NCBI GenBank assembly: GCA_963575645.1
Contig: OY754465.1
Span: forward strand, 34,545,501 to 34,609,500
Source: Xanthostigma xanthostigma
Taxonomy: Eukaryota; Arthropoda; Insecta; Raphidioptera; Raphidiidae
DNA length: 64,000 nt
Direction of reading: 5' to 3'
Shown here: one piece after another, positions 50,601 through 59,991 of the stretch
How the letters are laid out: every line of letters starts with the position of its first letter
Position numbering within the stretch: position 1 is the first letter of the stretch
Made by a program: the position numbers and the translations under genes
The notes under the pieces: generated by a model
Database searches by the model: none
Told to the model about the DNA's origin: nothing
Seen by the model: the letters and a program-made list of their open reading frames with translations, nothing else

Positions 50601-51127
50601 TTATGGGTTTTCTGCAGCGTTCTCTTTCTCAACTGATGAAATTTTCATAATATATGGCAAGCATACGAAATAGCGAACTCTAGTTACTTATATCTCTATG
50701 GTGCCGCCACGTTTTCACTTATAATCAAACTTGTGCCCATATGGGACAGTGAGAGATCCGGGTAGAAATCTTTCCTTAGAATCTTTCTAGTTTTTTTCTT
50801 TCTCCTTTATTTCTTATTATTTTATTCAAAATAGAAATTAATAATAATTATTGGTTAAACACCAAAAGGTACAAGCAATTGAAAACAAGAGAAATTAAGT
50901 TTTAAACGTTTTTCTTTGTAATTTGTAAATTTATCGATATAACGAAGCTACAGGATTTTGTTGATACTTATTAGTGTATTTGCCATAAGGCACTTACACT
51001 ATTGGCGTCGGTCGGATGGCGGGACCTAGGGGTCGGACCAAAATTTCTCGACGTTTCATAAGTTTCTAAGAAGTTTGGCACCATTTTTGGAAATGTTTAT
51101 ATATATATGTATATATATATATATATA

Positions 51128-51182
<55 letters not shown>

Positions 51183-54100
51183 ACCACGATAACTCTCGAC
51201 AGACTAAATCGATTTAAACGAAATTTGGTCCACATGTTGGAATCCATCATCGCAAGAAGCCTATTTAAAATGGGCCCGATCGGGCCATTTTAAGGGGGGT
51301 ATTTAGGGGTTGAAAAATATTTTTGGGCCCAAAAATACCGAAAAAATTCTCAGAATCGTTTCAAATTTGAAATTTAACCCTTTAGTAATTATTGAAATGT
51401 GCTGCTAAAATTTTAATAAAATCGGCCCGACAGGACCGGACTTACAAATTTTATGAAAACGCAAGTTTATTGATATGGATTTACATACTGAAGGGTGTAT
51501 ATAATTTGGTAAAGATGTTGAATTGGTATATAGTATTGAAATTAAGTAAAAAAATGTTGTTTTATGGGGTGTATAAAGGGGTAATTTTTTTTATTTTGTC
51601 CAAAAACAAAGTTAAGTTCATACAATAGAGCCACACTGCTTATAAAAGCAAATACACTATATTGTCGGCAGGGTTTCGCACTGCGACCCGAGTTTTTTAC
51701 TAAGTGTTATTAAATCGAATTTTTAAGTAAATCATTTATGCCAAAAAAAGATACATCCAAACACAATTTTTTATAAACGTTGACATTTAGCTTTTTCTAG
51801 TATTAAAAAACAAGTTGTTAATATTATATATAAAATGTCAAATGTAACAAAAAAAAAGAATCTCTTACTTGCGGCTTGTAATGCTAACACATCGTCCATG
51901 TAATCAAACATTTCAACGGACATCTGGAAGCTGAAAAACGAAAAATAAAATTAGCATTTACTTTTTTGTTTGTTCAACCTTAACTTCTGGAAGTGTTAAC
52001 CGATTTGAATAATTTCGACGCCGCTGTGCTCAGGATTGTCTATCAGAATTTGATATAAAGACGGCGTTTAGACGAAATGTAATGTCAAATCAGCCATTTT
52101 CATGTATATGGTAATACAAACAGCATCCAAAATGTAATGTGTTTATAATTTAAATTTCTGTCACCAGATCGTTTCATATCAAATCCCAATATAAAAAGTA
52201 TTAATTGGTAATTAAGTTGGCGTTGACTGTAAAATGTTATTATTTTTCTCTTTTTTAAGGATTTTTTTGAAGGAGGTTTAATTATTCTGAATAAAAAGTT
52301 TTTTAATAGTGCAAGAATATTTGTTTGCTTATAAAGTTAGGTTATTTCCGCGCATTTTAGTTGTTTTTTTTTTACACTCAATGCTAATTTCTATATTAAA
52401 ATTTAAATACTTACTAATTGTTGATATCATTTTCACCGATCGATTCTAGCTCTTCGCTCGTAACGGACAAATTTCCTGGAAATCTAGGATTTCTTTTGTG
52501 AAAGTCCAATTTTGTCATGAGTAAGGCGCAGTATAAATGGATAAGTTTACCGTATCCTTCGCGCAAATGTACCTGGTAAATACATAAAAAACAAATACTT
52601 TCAACGACCTAAAATTAACACAACGAAAAAATAATTGTGTTATCAATACTACTTATCTGTTTTTGAGAAACCTGTGATCCCTTTATAAAAAACAAACAAA
52701 ATTGAATGTTTATTTTATAACTATTATAAAAATATAATAATTTAATAATTAAAGAAAAAATTGTTAACCTTAACATATCGACACTGAATTTAAGACCCAA
52801 GAAGATGCTAAAATGACACCCTAACTCCCTAAACTCTTTTTTTATGTGAGCACTGGGTCCGGATCCCGGCGAAATTTAGAACTATTCTCGCCGAGAAACG
52901 GTAATTACTACCCCACGTATCTTGTTGACGTTTTACATGGTTTCTCTAATAATTCCATATAAATATCGAGAGCTCTCTCGCTATATAGGTAATAAGCTGA
53001 GGTTTATAAACATAGTAAACGGCGGTAAACTAGTGATTGTGTGAGTGGCGTTCGTCATGACAATATAACGTTGAGAGAAGAACATTAAACGGGTTAAACG
53101 TATCATTATTATTATTACTAATTTATGGACGTGTTTCAACTTTCAAGCAAGTATTTAAAATGTATGTCAAAAACATAAACTCACCCATAGCTTGCCGAGG
53201 TCTTCGATCCTCGCCCTGTGTCTCTGGGATTGGTGGACGCAGACCGGATGCCCCTCGCGCAATACTTTGTGCAGCACATGGCAGAACTTCCACGCAACAA
53301 TTCGGTTGTCTTGGAGCGGCTGTCGTAAAACGACCGCCCAAAAGGTTTGAGCGCCTTTCTCCTGAAACGTTCCGATGATTGCGCTACGCACATGTTTCTC
53401 TTTCACCGGCGTTTCTAAATGATTTATTGCTTTGCTGATTGATGTATTCTGAAAACAAAATCGTTTTCCAATTAACAACAACGACGAAATATTCTCTACA
53501 GCAGTGTTCTTCAACCTGTAGGTCGCGACCCCCTAGGGGGTCGCGAAGCTTCTGTAGGGGGGTCGCCAGAGGTTGAGAGAATTTTAGTAATACCTATGTG
53601 CGTAAATTGCGTTAGTTAGTTATCAATTAGCGACGTATTTGATGTAGGTATGTAATTGTAAAATAATGTGTTTTACGTACTATATTATGTACCTACTTAT
53701 AGGTATCCGAATCCTAATTATGGAGACCGTTAAAAACGTCGTATGGAATGAATATTTGTAACACTGTAACATACACATCCATACATGATAAAAAAGCGAA
53801 GGGTCGGGGGGTCGCGAAATATTGTTTCATACCAGGAGGGTCGCATCATGAAAAAGGTTGAAAAACACTGCTCTACAGATTATAAAAAAATAAGTGTTCT
53901 CATTTATTTAGGTATAGTAAGCTTGTCAGGAGCTTGAAGTTTTGGGGATATTTTCCTCTTATGACGTGGGTGGCGATTATAAAATAGTTATTTTTTTTTT
54001 TAAATTAAACTAAAACGTTTTTTTTCCGAAACTGCTCAAAGAACCGAGACACAAGAGTTCTATGTCAAAATCAAAATGATATACTGTGTTCAACGAATTT

Positions 54101-56463
54101 TGAAAATTCGCGGAAACAAAAAAAAGGTGCCCAAATTGAAAAAAAAAATGGTTGTCTGTAAAGTCGGTTTACGGACGATAGTTTTACGTGATAACGTATT
54201 CCGTAATACATAACCTAAACCTCCCAAAATTTGGTTTCAATCCGCTTATCCTTGGTGTCGGAATGATAAGAAATGTCAAAAGTGACGTTTGCAACTTACA
54301 AAGTATTATGTTCTAATAATAATTAGTTATTCCAATACTTAACTTAGCAGGCTTTGCATTTCACAATATACTAATGTCAAAAAATTGAATTAAACATTAG
54401 AAATGCAGCTGTTTTCATGTTAAGACAAGACATACGTTTGCTTCTAATTTCCATGTACGGCAAACAAAGACAACCGACCGCGTCGCGTCATGCATTACAC
54501 AACATTGCATTTATACAGCTATTTTTCTATATAAATTTGTATAAAATATTTTTCTAAATAAATTTGTATAAAAAAACTGTTTAGGCAAATTCTGTTATAC
54601 GAAATCTATGTAAAATGTTCTCCTCTTTCGTTTAAGACTGGTTTCAAACCGATCTGATTTAAATTGAGCGAGAAATTAGCAAAAAGCACGCACAGGGTCA
54701 GGCGGAACGTTACGCGTTAGGAACGTTACGTTACACTTTTTCGAACATGCAGCCGGTGTTTTATCAATTTATAATATTGGTGATTCATCAATTTATAAGA
54801 CGTTATCACGTCAAAAACTAAATTATTTAGTACCTACTGTGAGATAGGTATTGGATTTGGCTGATATAAATTTATTGAAAAAGTATTTTATGACAAAGAG
54901 AATGGTAATTTTTGATATTTTCAATTAGATCTACTGTACCGAAGTGTTCTCTATGAACCGCTTTATCAACGATTTAAGTGGATAAAACAGCATTCGACAG
55001 TAAACTGTTTTATTGACAGAGACGGGAAAGCTACCATGGCGTGTGTGTATAAAATATTTGTCATTATTTGTTATTATTGTAATAACGTGAGTATTCGAAA
55101 TTTTGAGGATAAATGTCGCCGAGTCGGAATTAATATTTTTTTAATTTTCATGCTTTATAATTTTTGATCGATTTTGAATCATGTCAACCATACCCTTCAA
55201 CGAAATTAATAATATACCTAGATTATATAGAGCACAACATTGGAAGGCATTCATTTTCAGAATACTAAATATATAATTTTATGGGTTTCCTAGTTTACAG
55301 AAAAAGTATTAAAAAAAAAATGTATGACAACCTTCGTTTTCTCAGAAAATATATATAAAATTTTGAAAAAAATCAGGTAGGATACCTAAAATAAAAAGAC
55401 TGCGGTAACGACTACAGGAAAACCGATGTACGGAATCCTCGACGTTCACGTGTGCACTCCAAGGTTGATTTCGTTTCATGAAGAATTTTTTTTAAGGAAT
55501 TAGGTTGATAAAAAAACATTGTATAAACAAAATGACAAATATGGATTCATAACATTTTGTGTGCCAAATGTACTTGACGACGCAATAAAATACTACATCT
55601 GCATTTGTCTCAAGTGGTTTGCCTACAGACGTGATATAGATACTTTAAATTGCTGCATGTTATTGTTATTCATTGTTGTTAAGGTCAAAACTTACCAGGG
55701 TTACACACGTACAGCAACAATTATTTTTACTTACCTATCCTAGAAAAGAATTCACAACTAGCGAAAGCCATTTTATGGTAGCATGGGCGTTTAACGTTGC
55801 ATACCTATAGCGGCTTTAAGGCCGCCAACAGCTCGGATTATTTGGATCTTGCACAAATGCATATTTTCAAATGGTTTTTCAATAAATTAAAAATTCAATT
55901 GATTCTTTCTTGGATTAAAATTTGGGAGTGGCGGATTGTAATAGAAGCTATATGAAAACGCCTTATAAACAGCGGCGTCGCGTTACACGCTCGGCTATTT
56001 TAGACGGCGAGGTTGCGATAGATTTTTCAAGTGTCTGTACAAAAGGCGAGATAATACTAACAATAATACATCACCTTTCATGTTTAAAAAAAGCCAAAAC
56101 CTTACGCAAACTTGAAAAAAAAATGTTTTTGCACAACCTCCTATAAAATAGCTGCTTTTCAATTTTCATGCCTGTACAGCAGTAATAAAACGATTCATTT
56201 CGCACTAGTGCGTAAAAAGTTATTCTCGCGCTTATGCTGTTTGGTCTAAGATCTGTAATCTACCAGGTTTGGTAAAATGTAATGGGTTTAGTGTTTAAAT
56301 TTCTGTCACCAGATATCGTATCGTTTTATACCAAATTCCAATTATTACAAAGAACCAATCCGTAAAAAACATGGACATAGGAAATGTCCATGGTAAAAAA
56401 CAAGACAACACAACCTCAAAAACTTACCAGCTGATAGAACTGTTTGTCGGTTAACATAGGCAT
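35658..56463 (-). CDS. Hip1: Huntingtin-interacting protein 1 / Hip1R (Sla2p family), ANTH-coiled coil-I/LWEQ protein (17 exons, 976 aa)
   Basis: This is a clathrin-coat adaptor linking PIP2 membranes and clathrin to F-actin. Exons: 56463-56428, 53448-53185, 52572-52415, 51930-51869, 48917-48643, 47589-47327, 46613-46435, 44957-44875, 44455-44249, 42684-42534, 42134-41817, 38613-38369, 38287-38135, 37222-37122, 36880-36651, 36152-35989, 35699-35658. They total 2931 nt and all phases agree. Residues 13 to about 265 are the ANTH domain; KAINHLETPVKEKH (18-31) matches the phosphoinositide-binding motif KA(T/I)x6(P/L/V)KxK(H/Y). Residues about 335-560 form the coiled coil, including the NKLKDVYTKLREEH segment that resembles the clathrin-light-chain-binding part of homologues. 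Residues about 740-950 are the I/LWEQ (THATCH) actin-binding domain. The length fits the family (human 1037 and 1068 aa). The start is the first ATG after an in-frame TAA at 56487-56485. HIP1 and HIP1R cannot be told apart here; insects usually carry a single gene. Confidence 0.95.
38929..38998 (-). pseudogene. tRNA-Gly(GCC)-like relic or SINE head
   Basis: The minus strand reads TGGTTCAGTGATAGAATA (A box), a CTGCCAT anticodon loop (GCC) and GGTTTGATTCC (B box), in the spacing of insect tRNA-Gly. The 5' acceptor strand GGCCTAA does not pair with the 3' strand CAGATGC and the anticodon stem is weak, so it is not a functional tRNA. Its 5' end overlaps the edge of the 1.4-kb palindrome. Confidence 0.75.
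38994..40403. mobile_element. 1.4-kb near-perfect palindrome (foldback element) in Hip1R intron 11
   Basis: Two arms of about 670 bp (38994-39665 and 39725-40403) are reverse complements at high identity around a short GC-rich centre with GCGCGCGCGGCGCGC. The outer ends read TTAGGCCAAGCTGTAGAG and its approximate complement. Both arms give mirror open frames (39391-39744 and 39716-39997) which are by-products of the symmetry; their translation matches no family I know. Confidence 0.92.
40440..40805 (-). repeat. Dispersed repeat family GACGTGATAACGTC, diverged partial copy 3
   Basis: It shares GCATTTCACAA, ACGAAATCTACATAAAATGT and TCTCCTCTTTCGTTTAAGAC with 54350-54670, same orientation. More diverged than the other copies. 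Confidence 0.75.
42231..42383. mobile_element. Short MITE in Hip1R intron 10, family GGGATTTGACA
   Basis: Ends TTGGGATTTGACATAT and, inverted, TTTGGATTTGACAAAAC. Related sequence with CACCAGATNTCGTA recurs at 52055-52190 and 56275-56345, all within or next to Hip1R. Confidence 0.65.
43060..43205. mobile_element. Palindromic MITE in Hip1R intron 9
   Basis: Arms of about 65 bp begin GGTATGTTCCAAGCAG and mirror each other. TA lies outside both ends (AATATAA- and -TATAG). Confidence 0.85.
45121..46050. mobile_element. Foldback element A in Hip1R intron 7
   Basis: Arms of about 300 bp (45121-45425, 45741-46050) are near-perfect complements, with ends GTCCAAGAGCTAGCTACGG and (minus strand) ATAGACGGAGAGCTAGCTAC. 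The middle 300 bp is unpaired and non-coding. The ends resemble those of 49082-50276. Confidence 0.88.
46257..46326. repeat. Perfect-stem hairpin in Hip1R intron 7
   Basis: CTGACACCTCGAATATGT and its exact complement are separated by a few bases, with outer ACCATTTAAA pairing as well. Confidence 0.85.
48940..49060 (-). repeat. tRNA-derived SINE-like repeat
   Basis: The minus strand has GTGAGAGCACTTACCTTGTA followed by a canonical B box GGTTCGATCCC, then an AT-rich tail shared with 14545-14640. The rest of the tRNA fold is lost. It lies in Hip1R intron 4. Confidence 0.65.
49334..49549. mobile_element. Inner palindromic MITE within foldback element B
   Basis: Arms of about 95 bp begin GTTATAAGGGCATACTGAAA and mirror each other around ATTTTATTAATGAAAATA. 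It directly abuts the mariner-like element. Confidence 0.88.
49550..50049 (-). mobile_element. Mariner-like non-autonomous element, copy 2
   Basis: Same ends (TATACAGATTGTATCAAATC) and same transposase N-terminal stub ([20 protein letters not shown], minus strand from 49861) as 12871-13366. The stub is conserved between copies while the following residues differ by indels, so neither is functional. Confidence 0.87.
50473..50706. mobile_element. MITE with CCATAGAGATAT inverted ends, Hip1R intron 4
   Basis: The left end reads GCCGCCCATAGAGATATTAG and the right end is the approximate complement of GGCACCATAGAGATATAAGT. The interior is non-palindromic and non-coding. Confidence 0.7.
51095..51177 (+). 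repeat. (TA)n microsatellite
   Basis: About 80 bp of alternating T and A with a few interruptions, in Hip1R intron 4. Confidence 0.97.
52050..52195. mobile_element. Short MITE in Hip1R intron 3, family GGGATTTGACA
   Basis: Ends AGAATTTGATATAAAGACG and (inverted) TTGGGATTTGATATGAAACG. The interior AAATGTAATG and TTTAAATTTCTGTCACCAGA is shared with 42231-42383 and 56275-56345. Confidence 0.65.
53502..53870. mobile_element. hAT-type MITE (CAGTGTTCTTCAACC ends) in Hip1R intron 1
   Basis: Inverted ends CAGTGTTCTTCAACCT / GGTTGAAAAACACTG with GGGTCGCGA blocks inside each end, flanked by a perfect 8-bp duplication CTCTACAG (53494-53501 and 53871-53878). The right end on the minus strand is about 50 bp upstream of the acceptor of Hip1R exon 2. 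Confidence 0.93.
54150..54823 (-). repeat. Dispersed repeat family GACGTGATAACGTC, fullest copy
   Basis: Both ends carry ACGTGATAACGT: TTTTACGTGATAACGTATTC on one side and its inverted relative AGACGTTATCACGTCAAAA on the other. Together with the copies near 28 and 33 kb this suggests an element of about 650 bp. It lies in Hip1R intron 1. Confidence 0.82.
56370..56392. mobile_element. 23-bp micro-element of the CATGGACATAGG hAT family
   Basis: CATGGACATAGGAAATGTCCATG consists of a left terminus and a truncated right terminus joined with no interior. It lies between perfect 8-bp repeats GTAAAAAA (56362-56369 and 56393-56400). The termini equal those of 15662-16608 and 31437-32395. It is 36 bp inside Hip1R intron 1 from the exon-1 donor. 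Confidence 0.85.
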
Positions 56464-57125
56464 CACGTGCTGTGTCGAGGTTTGTTAGTAAGACGATGAT
56501 GAAAACTGTCTAATTGCATGCAAAACGTGTTGTGACGACGGTGTTAGTGAATTACGTTAGCAGTAATGATGGAAGTTGTATAATATATGGTAGAGTTGAA
56601 GAGCCTCTGACGGTTGGATTGTCTTTCCGTCTCTTGGAAAGATCTATAGAGTGCGACAGAACAGCGCGTGCCAGTCATGCAAGCGGACAGCTTATATGAG
56701 CATTATAGCATGCTATTAATTAAATCAACATGCTTGTGTCTTCTGAAAAACATATATTACATTAAATATAATATTGTACATGCAATCTTCCAAGAACACT
56801 ACACAATAATACAGGGCCGACCCTGCCAATTGGATTTTGGGAAAACGAGCGGCCACTCCAGACCCTGGACTTGGAAGCTTACTCGAACTTGATTTTTCTG
56901 GATTCAGTACGATAACTCGATGTACTCAAATTTTGACATAGTTATAGAAAATTCTAAGTTTTGACGTTTCAAAAAAAAAACTCCGGATTATTCGCAAATT
57001 TCCTCAAAAATACGTAAAAAAATGGAACTACTTTTCGTCTTTCACTGTCATTTCTTGAATCTAACCAATCAGAAATCACATATACACGTGTAGAATTACT
57101 GCATTACTACCTATCTTACTTTGTA

Positions 57126-57275
57126 TACACGACCCCGTATTGTTTTTTTAAAGAACTTCCCCCAAACACCCTCCCCTTTTCACTGCGCAAAAAAACGCCA
57201 TCGCATCGACACGACCTCGTAATTGTTTTTTAAAGAACTTCCTCCAAACGTCTTTCCCTTTTCACTGCGCAAAAA
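57126..57275 (+). repeat. Two-copy tandem duplication, period about 80 bp
   Basis: TGTTTTTTAAAGAACTTCC...CCTTTTCACTGCGCAAAAAA occurs twice in a row with a few substitutions. Confidence 0.85.
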
Positions 57276-57419
57276 AAATAATTTATAAAAATCAAACTTC
57301 CGCGCTTAAAACGGCTAATAAAACTTATTTATGTTATATAAAATAACAATTGTGTACTTCCAGTTGATATTTTGCACATCGAGTTATCCTACTCTAACCG
57401 ATGTAATAAATAACTTCTT

Positions 57420-57662
57420 AAACCCTGGTTTCCCAAGATAGTGATACCGTAATACAGCGGCGGTAACATAACGGTGAATGACGTAACAAAAAACATGTGC
57501 ATAGAAATAAATGGATGTGGTTTTCTCGGTAGCGGCGGCACCACCGTAACATAACAAAGCGGCATCCATTTATTTCTATGCACACGTTTTATGTTATCAT
57601 TGTTGTCATTCACCGTCATGCCATACGACAATACGGGACCCTATCTTAGGAAAGCAAGGCTT
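57420..57662. mobile_element. Palindromic MITE upstream of Hip1R
   Basis: Ends CCCTGGTTTCCCAAGATAG and (minus strand) GCCTTGCTTTCCTAAGATAG. The inner arms share TGCATAGAAATAAATGGATG and its complement, about 115 bp per arm with mismatches. Confidence 0.82.
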
Positions 57663-59806
57663 CGCACGAGATGTAAGTATAACGTCTGACAACAAAAAAT
57701 GATAAAAACATTGAATTAGTCTGCCACCAATTTGAAGTTTATCATTATACTTTTTAGTAGTGTTCTCCAGTATTTTGAACGACTAGAGCTTGAACCAGGA
57801 AAACAAACATTTCTCTAAAAATATTTTTTTTTTTTACAATAATTACAATTTTACTCTTTTGCAGTAAATTCTGGCGGTGCGGCATTTATGATACATTTTA
57901 TGATAGGACACAGAAATAACTCAACCGGAAAACTTGTTCCGGCGCAGTTTATGAAATAAACAAACAGAAGCTAAACAGACTATTAAAATAGATTTACAAG
58001 TTCCGGAAATACACACTCTTTTTATAACTTAATACTAAAGTAAACAACCGACACATAATAATAACAATTATGATCTTAAACAATGTAAAAGAAGAATGCA
58101 GTGCTCGTTGCTTCTTATAATACATGAAGAGAAGCATCTAATTAAATAATAATATTTCGTATGGAAACGTAATTGGATAAAATATAATTTATAACATACG
58201 AAATTGTAACGGAACCTTTGTCTTTAATTTTGTTTTTAATCAAATTAAAAAAAAATACATATGTGATGAAGTTACGCTTCTTACACCAAATATAAAATAT
58301 AACAAGTTTGCCACTATTATAAAAAACAGCATTCAATTAATTAAAAACAAAAGCACATATAGTAAAAACACAAAAATATTATAATATGGCTCAATGGAGG
58401 GATCGAACCCGCGGTCTTTGCATAAGAATGAACTGTAAGTGTAATACGCGTCCGTAGTCGCATAAAAATATAACTTCGAAAAAAGGTCCTTAATTCGTCG
58501 TGTTTGCACCAATCTGAATGACACTTTTTGCATAAGTACTGCTAATAGATTTGAACCATCATGACTTATGGAGAAATGATGCAGGGCTTCTATCTATTTG
58601 TCTATTTTTAATAACATAATTCGAAAACGGTCGAACGAAACTTGATATTGGTATGCGCTATCAACTTCTCAACTGATACCCTCAAATTTGGAGTATGCGG
58701 TAAATTTTACCACCCTTCGTTCAGGCTAGAGAGGATAGATATTTACACGCTTTTTAAATCAGGCTAAACATGACAATTGACAAAATAGATAGGTAAATTT
58801 CAAACTACAAGAGAGATTGTCGATTAAAAACCCTCAATATCGCTAAACATCATTATTTAAAACTAACAATAAAGCATTTTTTATAGCTATGTATGTAAAG
58901 TAGCAGAACTGACTTATTCCAATTATAAAAATTACGGAGCGGCAATATGTTGCACTCTGGCACGACTACATCCCTGTCTACAGATGGTGTTTCGATTAAC
59001 TATAAAAATTAATGTTTTTCTTATCAGTAGATCTCATAAAAAATGATTGCAAGTACCTGGTGATATAGGTATAGACGTAAAAATATTATCACAAAATTAT
59101 AGCGTCTATGATCTATAATCTCTCTCGCCTATATTAGCATTGTTCTCCAATTAAAAATGTTTCATAATCTTCTTGATTCATGTCTATTATTTTACAAAAT
59201 GTTTTAAAACAAATTCTCATTTGTCCTGGCTAAATGTTACTAAAAACAAAAGCCAATAAAACCCATATATATATAAAAAAAAAAAAAATTCTATTGAGCA
59301 TTATTCAGATCACTTATGAATCATTATTAATATGAATTATGTATTTTAAGAAGTACCGTAAAACAGTTTGTTAATTAAATTCAAAGAATTAATTATTTAC
59401 TTAACCTTGGACGTACATGATCACGATTGTAACTGATTTAGTTTATATTTTATAATCTCAGTAAATTGCAATAGTCACTGATTCTCTCGCAAACTGTTTT
59501 TGAGAAAATTGGATGTAAGTGATTAAGAATTGAAAGAAACAATGTTAACCTGTTATATTTTCAGACAAAACCGGCTATCTACAGTACCTGTGTATACGTT
59601 ATTTTGCCGACAGGGTTTGGCACTGCGCCAAGTTTTTATTTTGTACATTTTTCAACATTAGTACATAATATATTTTTATAAACATCCGGTATAATACAGT
59701 CAAGTGTTCGTTACAGTTTAATGAAACTGCAATTCCGTTTTTGTAATATCCGTCCTGTTTGTTGGCTGTTTTGTTTGCTCATTAACACCAAACAATACCA
59801 GTGTGT
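57663..59806. other. Upstream of Hip1R, no gene recognised
   Basis: AT-rich. Apart from the tRNA-like relic there is no recognisable coding or structural signal. Confidence 0.45.
58380..58450 (-). repeat. tRNA-like relic (SINE-like)
   Basis: The minus strand shows GACCGCGGGTTCGATCCCTC, a good B box and T-arm, but no matching acceptor stem or clear A box. Probably a tRNA-derived repeat. Confidence 0.45.
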
Positions 59807-59991
59807 ATATGTCACCGTAAAATTGTAAATATCGTTAGGTTGTAATCTGTCTCGCGAGATTGTGAACTGTCGAAAGATTGTGAACCTCAACGTACTGCTT
59901 ACAATTTAATGTATTATTATTACGTTGAGGTTCACAATCTCGCGAGACAGATTACAACCTAACGGTATTTACAATTTTACGGTGACATATA
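59807..59991. mobile_element. Palindromic MITE with GTCTCGCGAGA motifs
   Basis: Arms of about 75 bp begin TATATGTCACCGTAAAATTG and include GGTTGTAATCTGTCTCGCGA on both sides, as near-perfect complements. Confidence 0.88.

Noticed and set aside
55733..55768. Possible alternative first exon of Hip1R (minus strand, MAFASCEFFSR with a GTAAGT donor)
   Set aside because: It ends in phase 1, whereas exon 2 starts in phase 0, so joining it would break the ANTH frame. The 12-codon exon at 56463-56428 fits perfectly and has an upstream in-frame stop.
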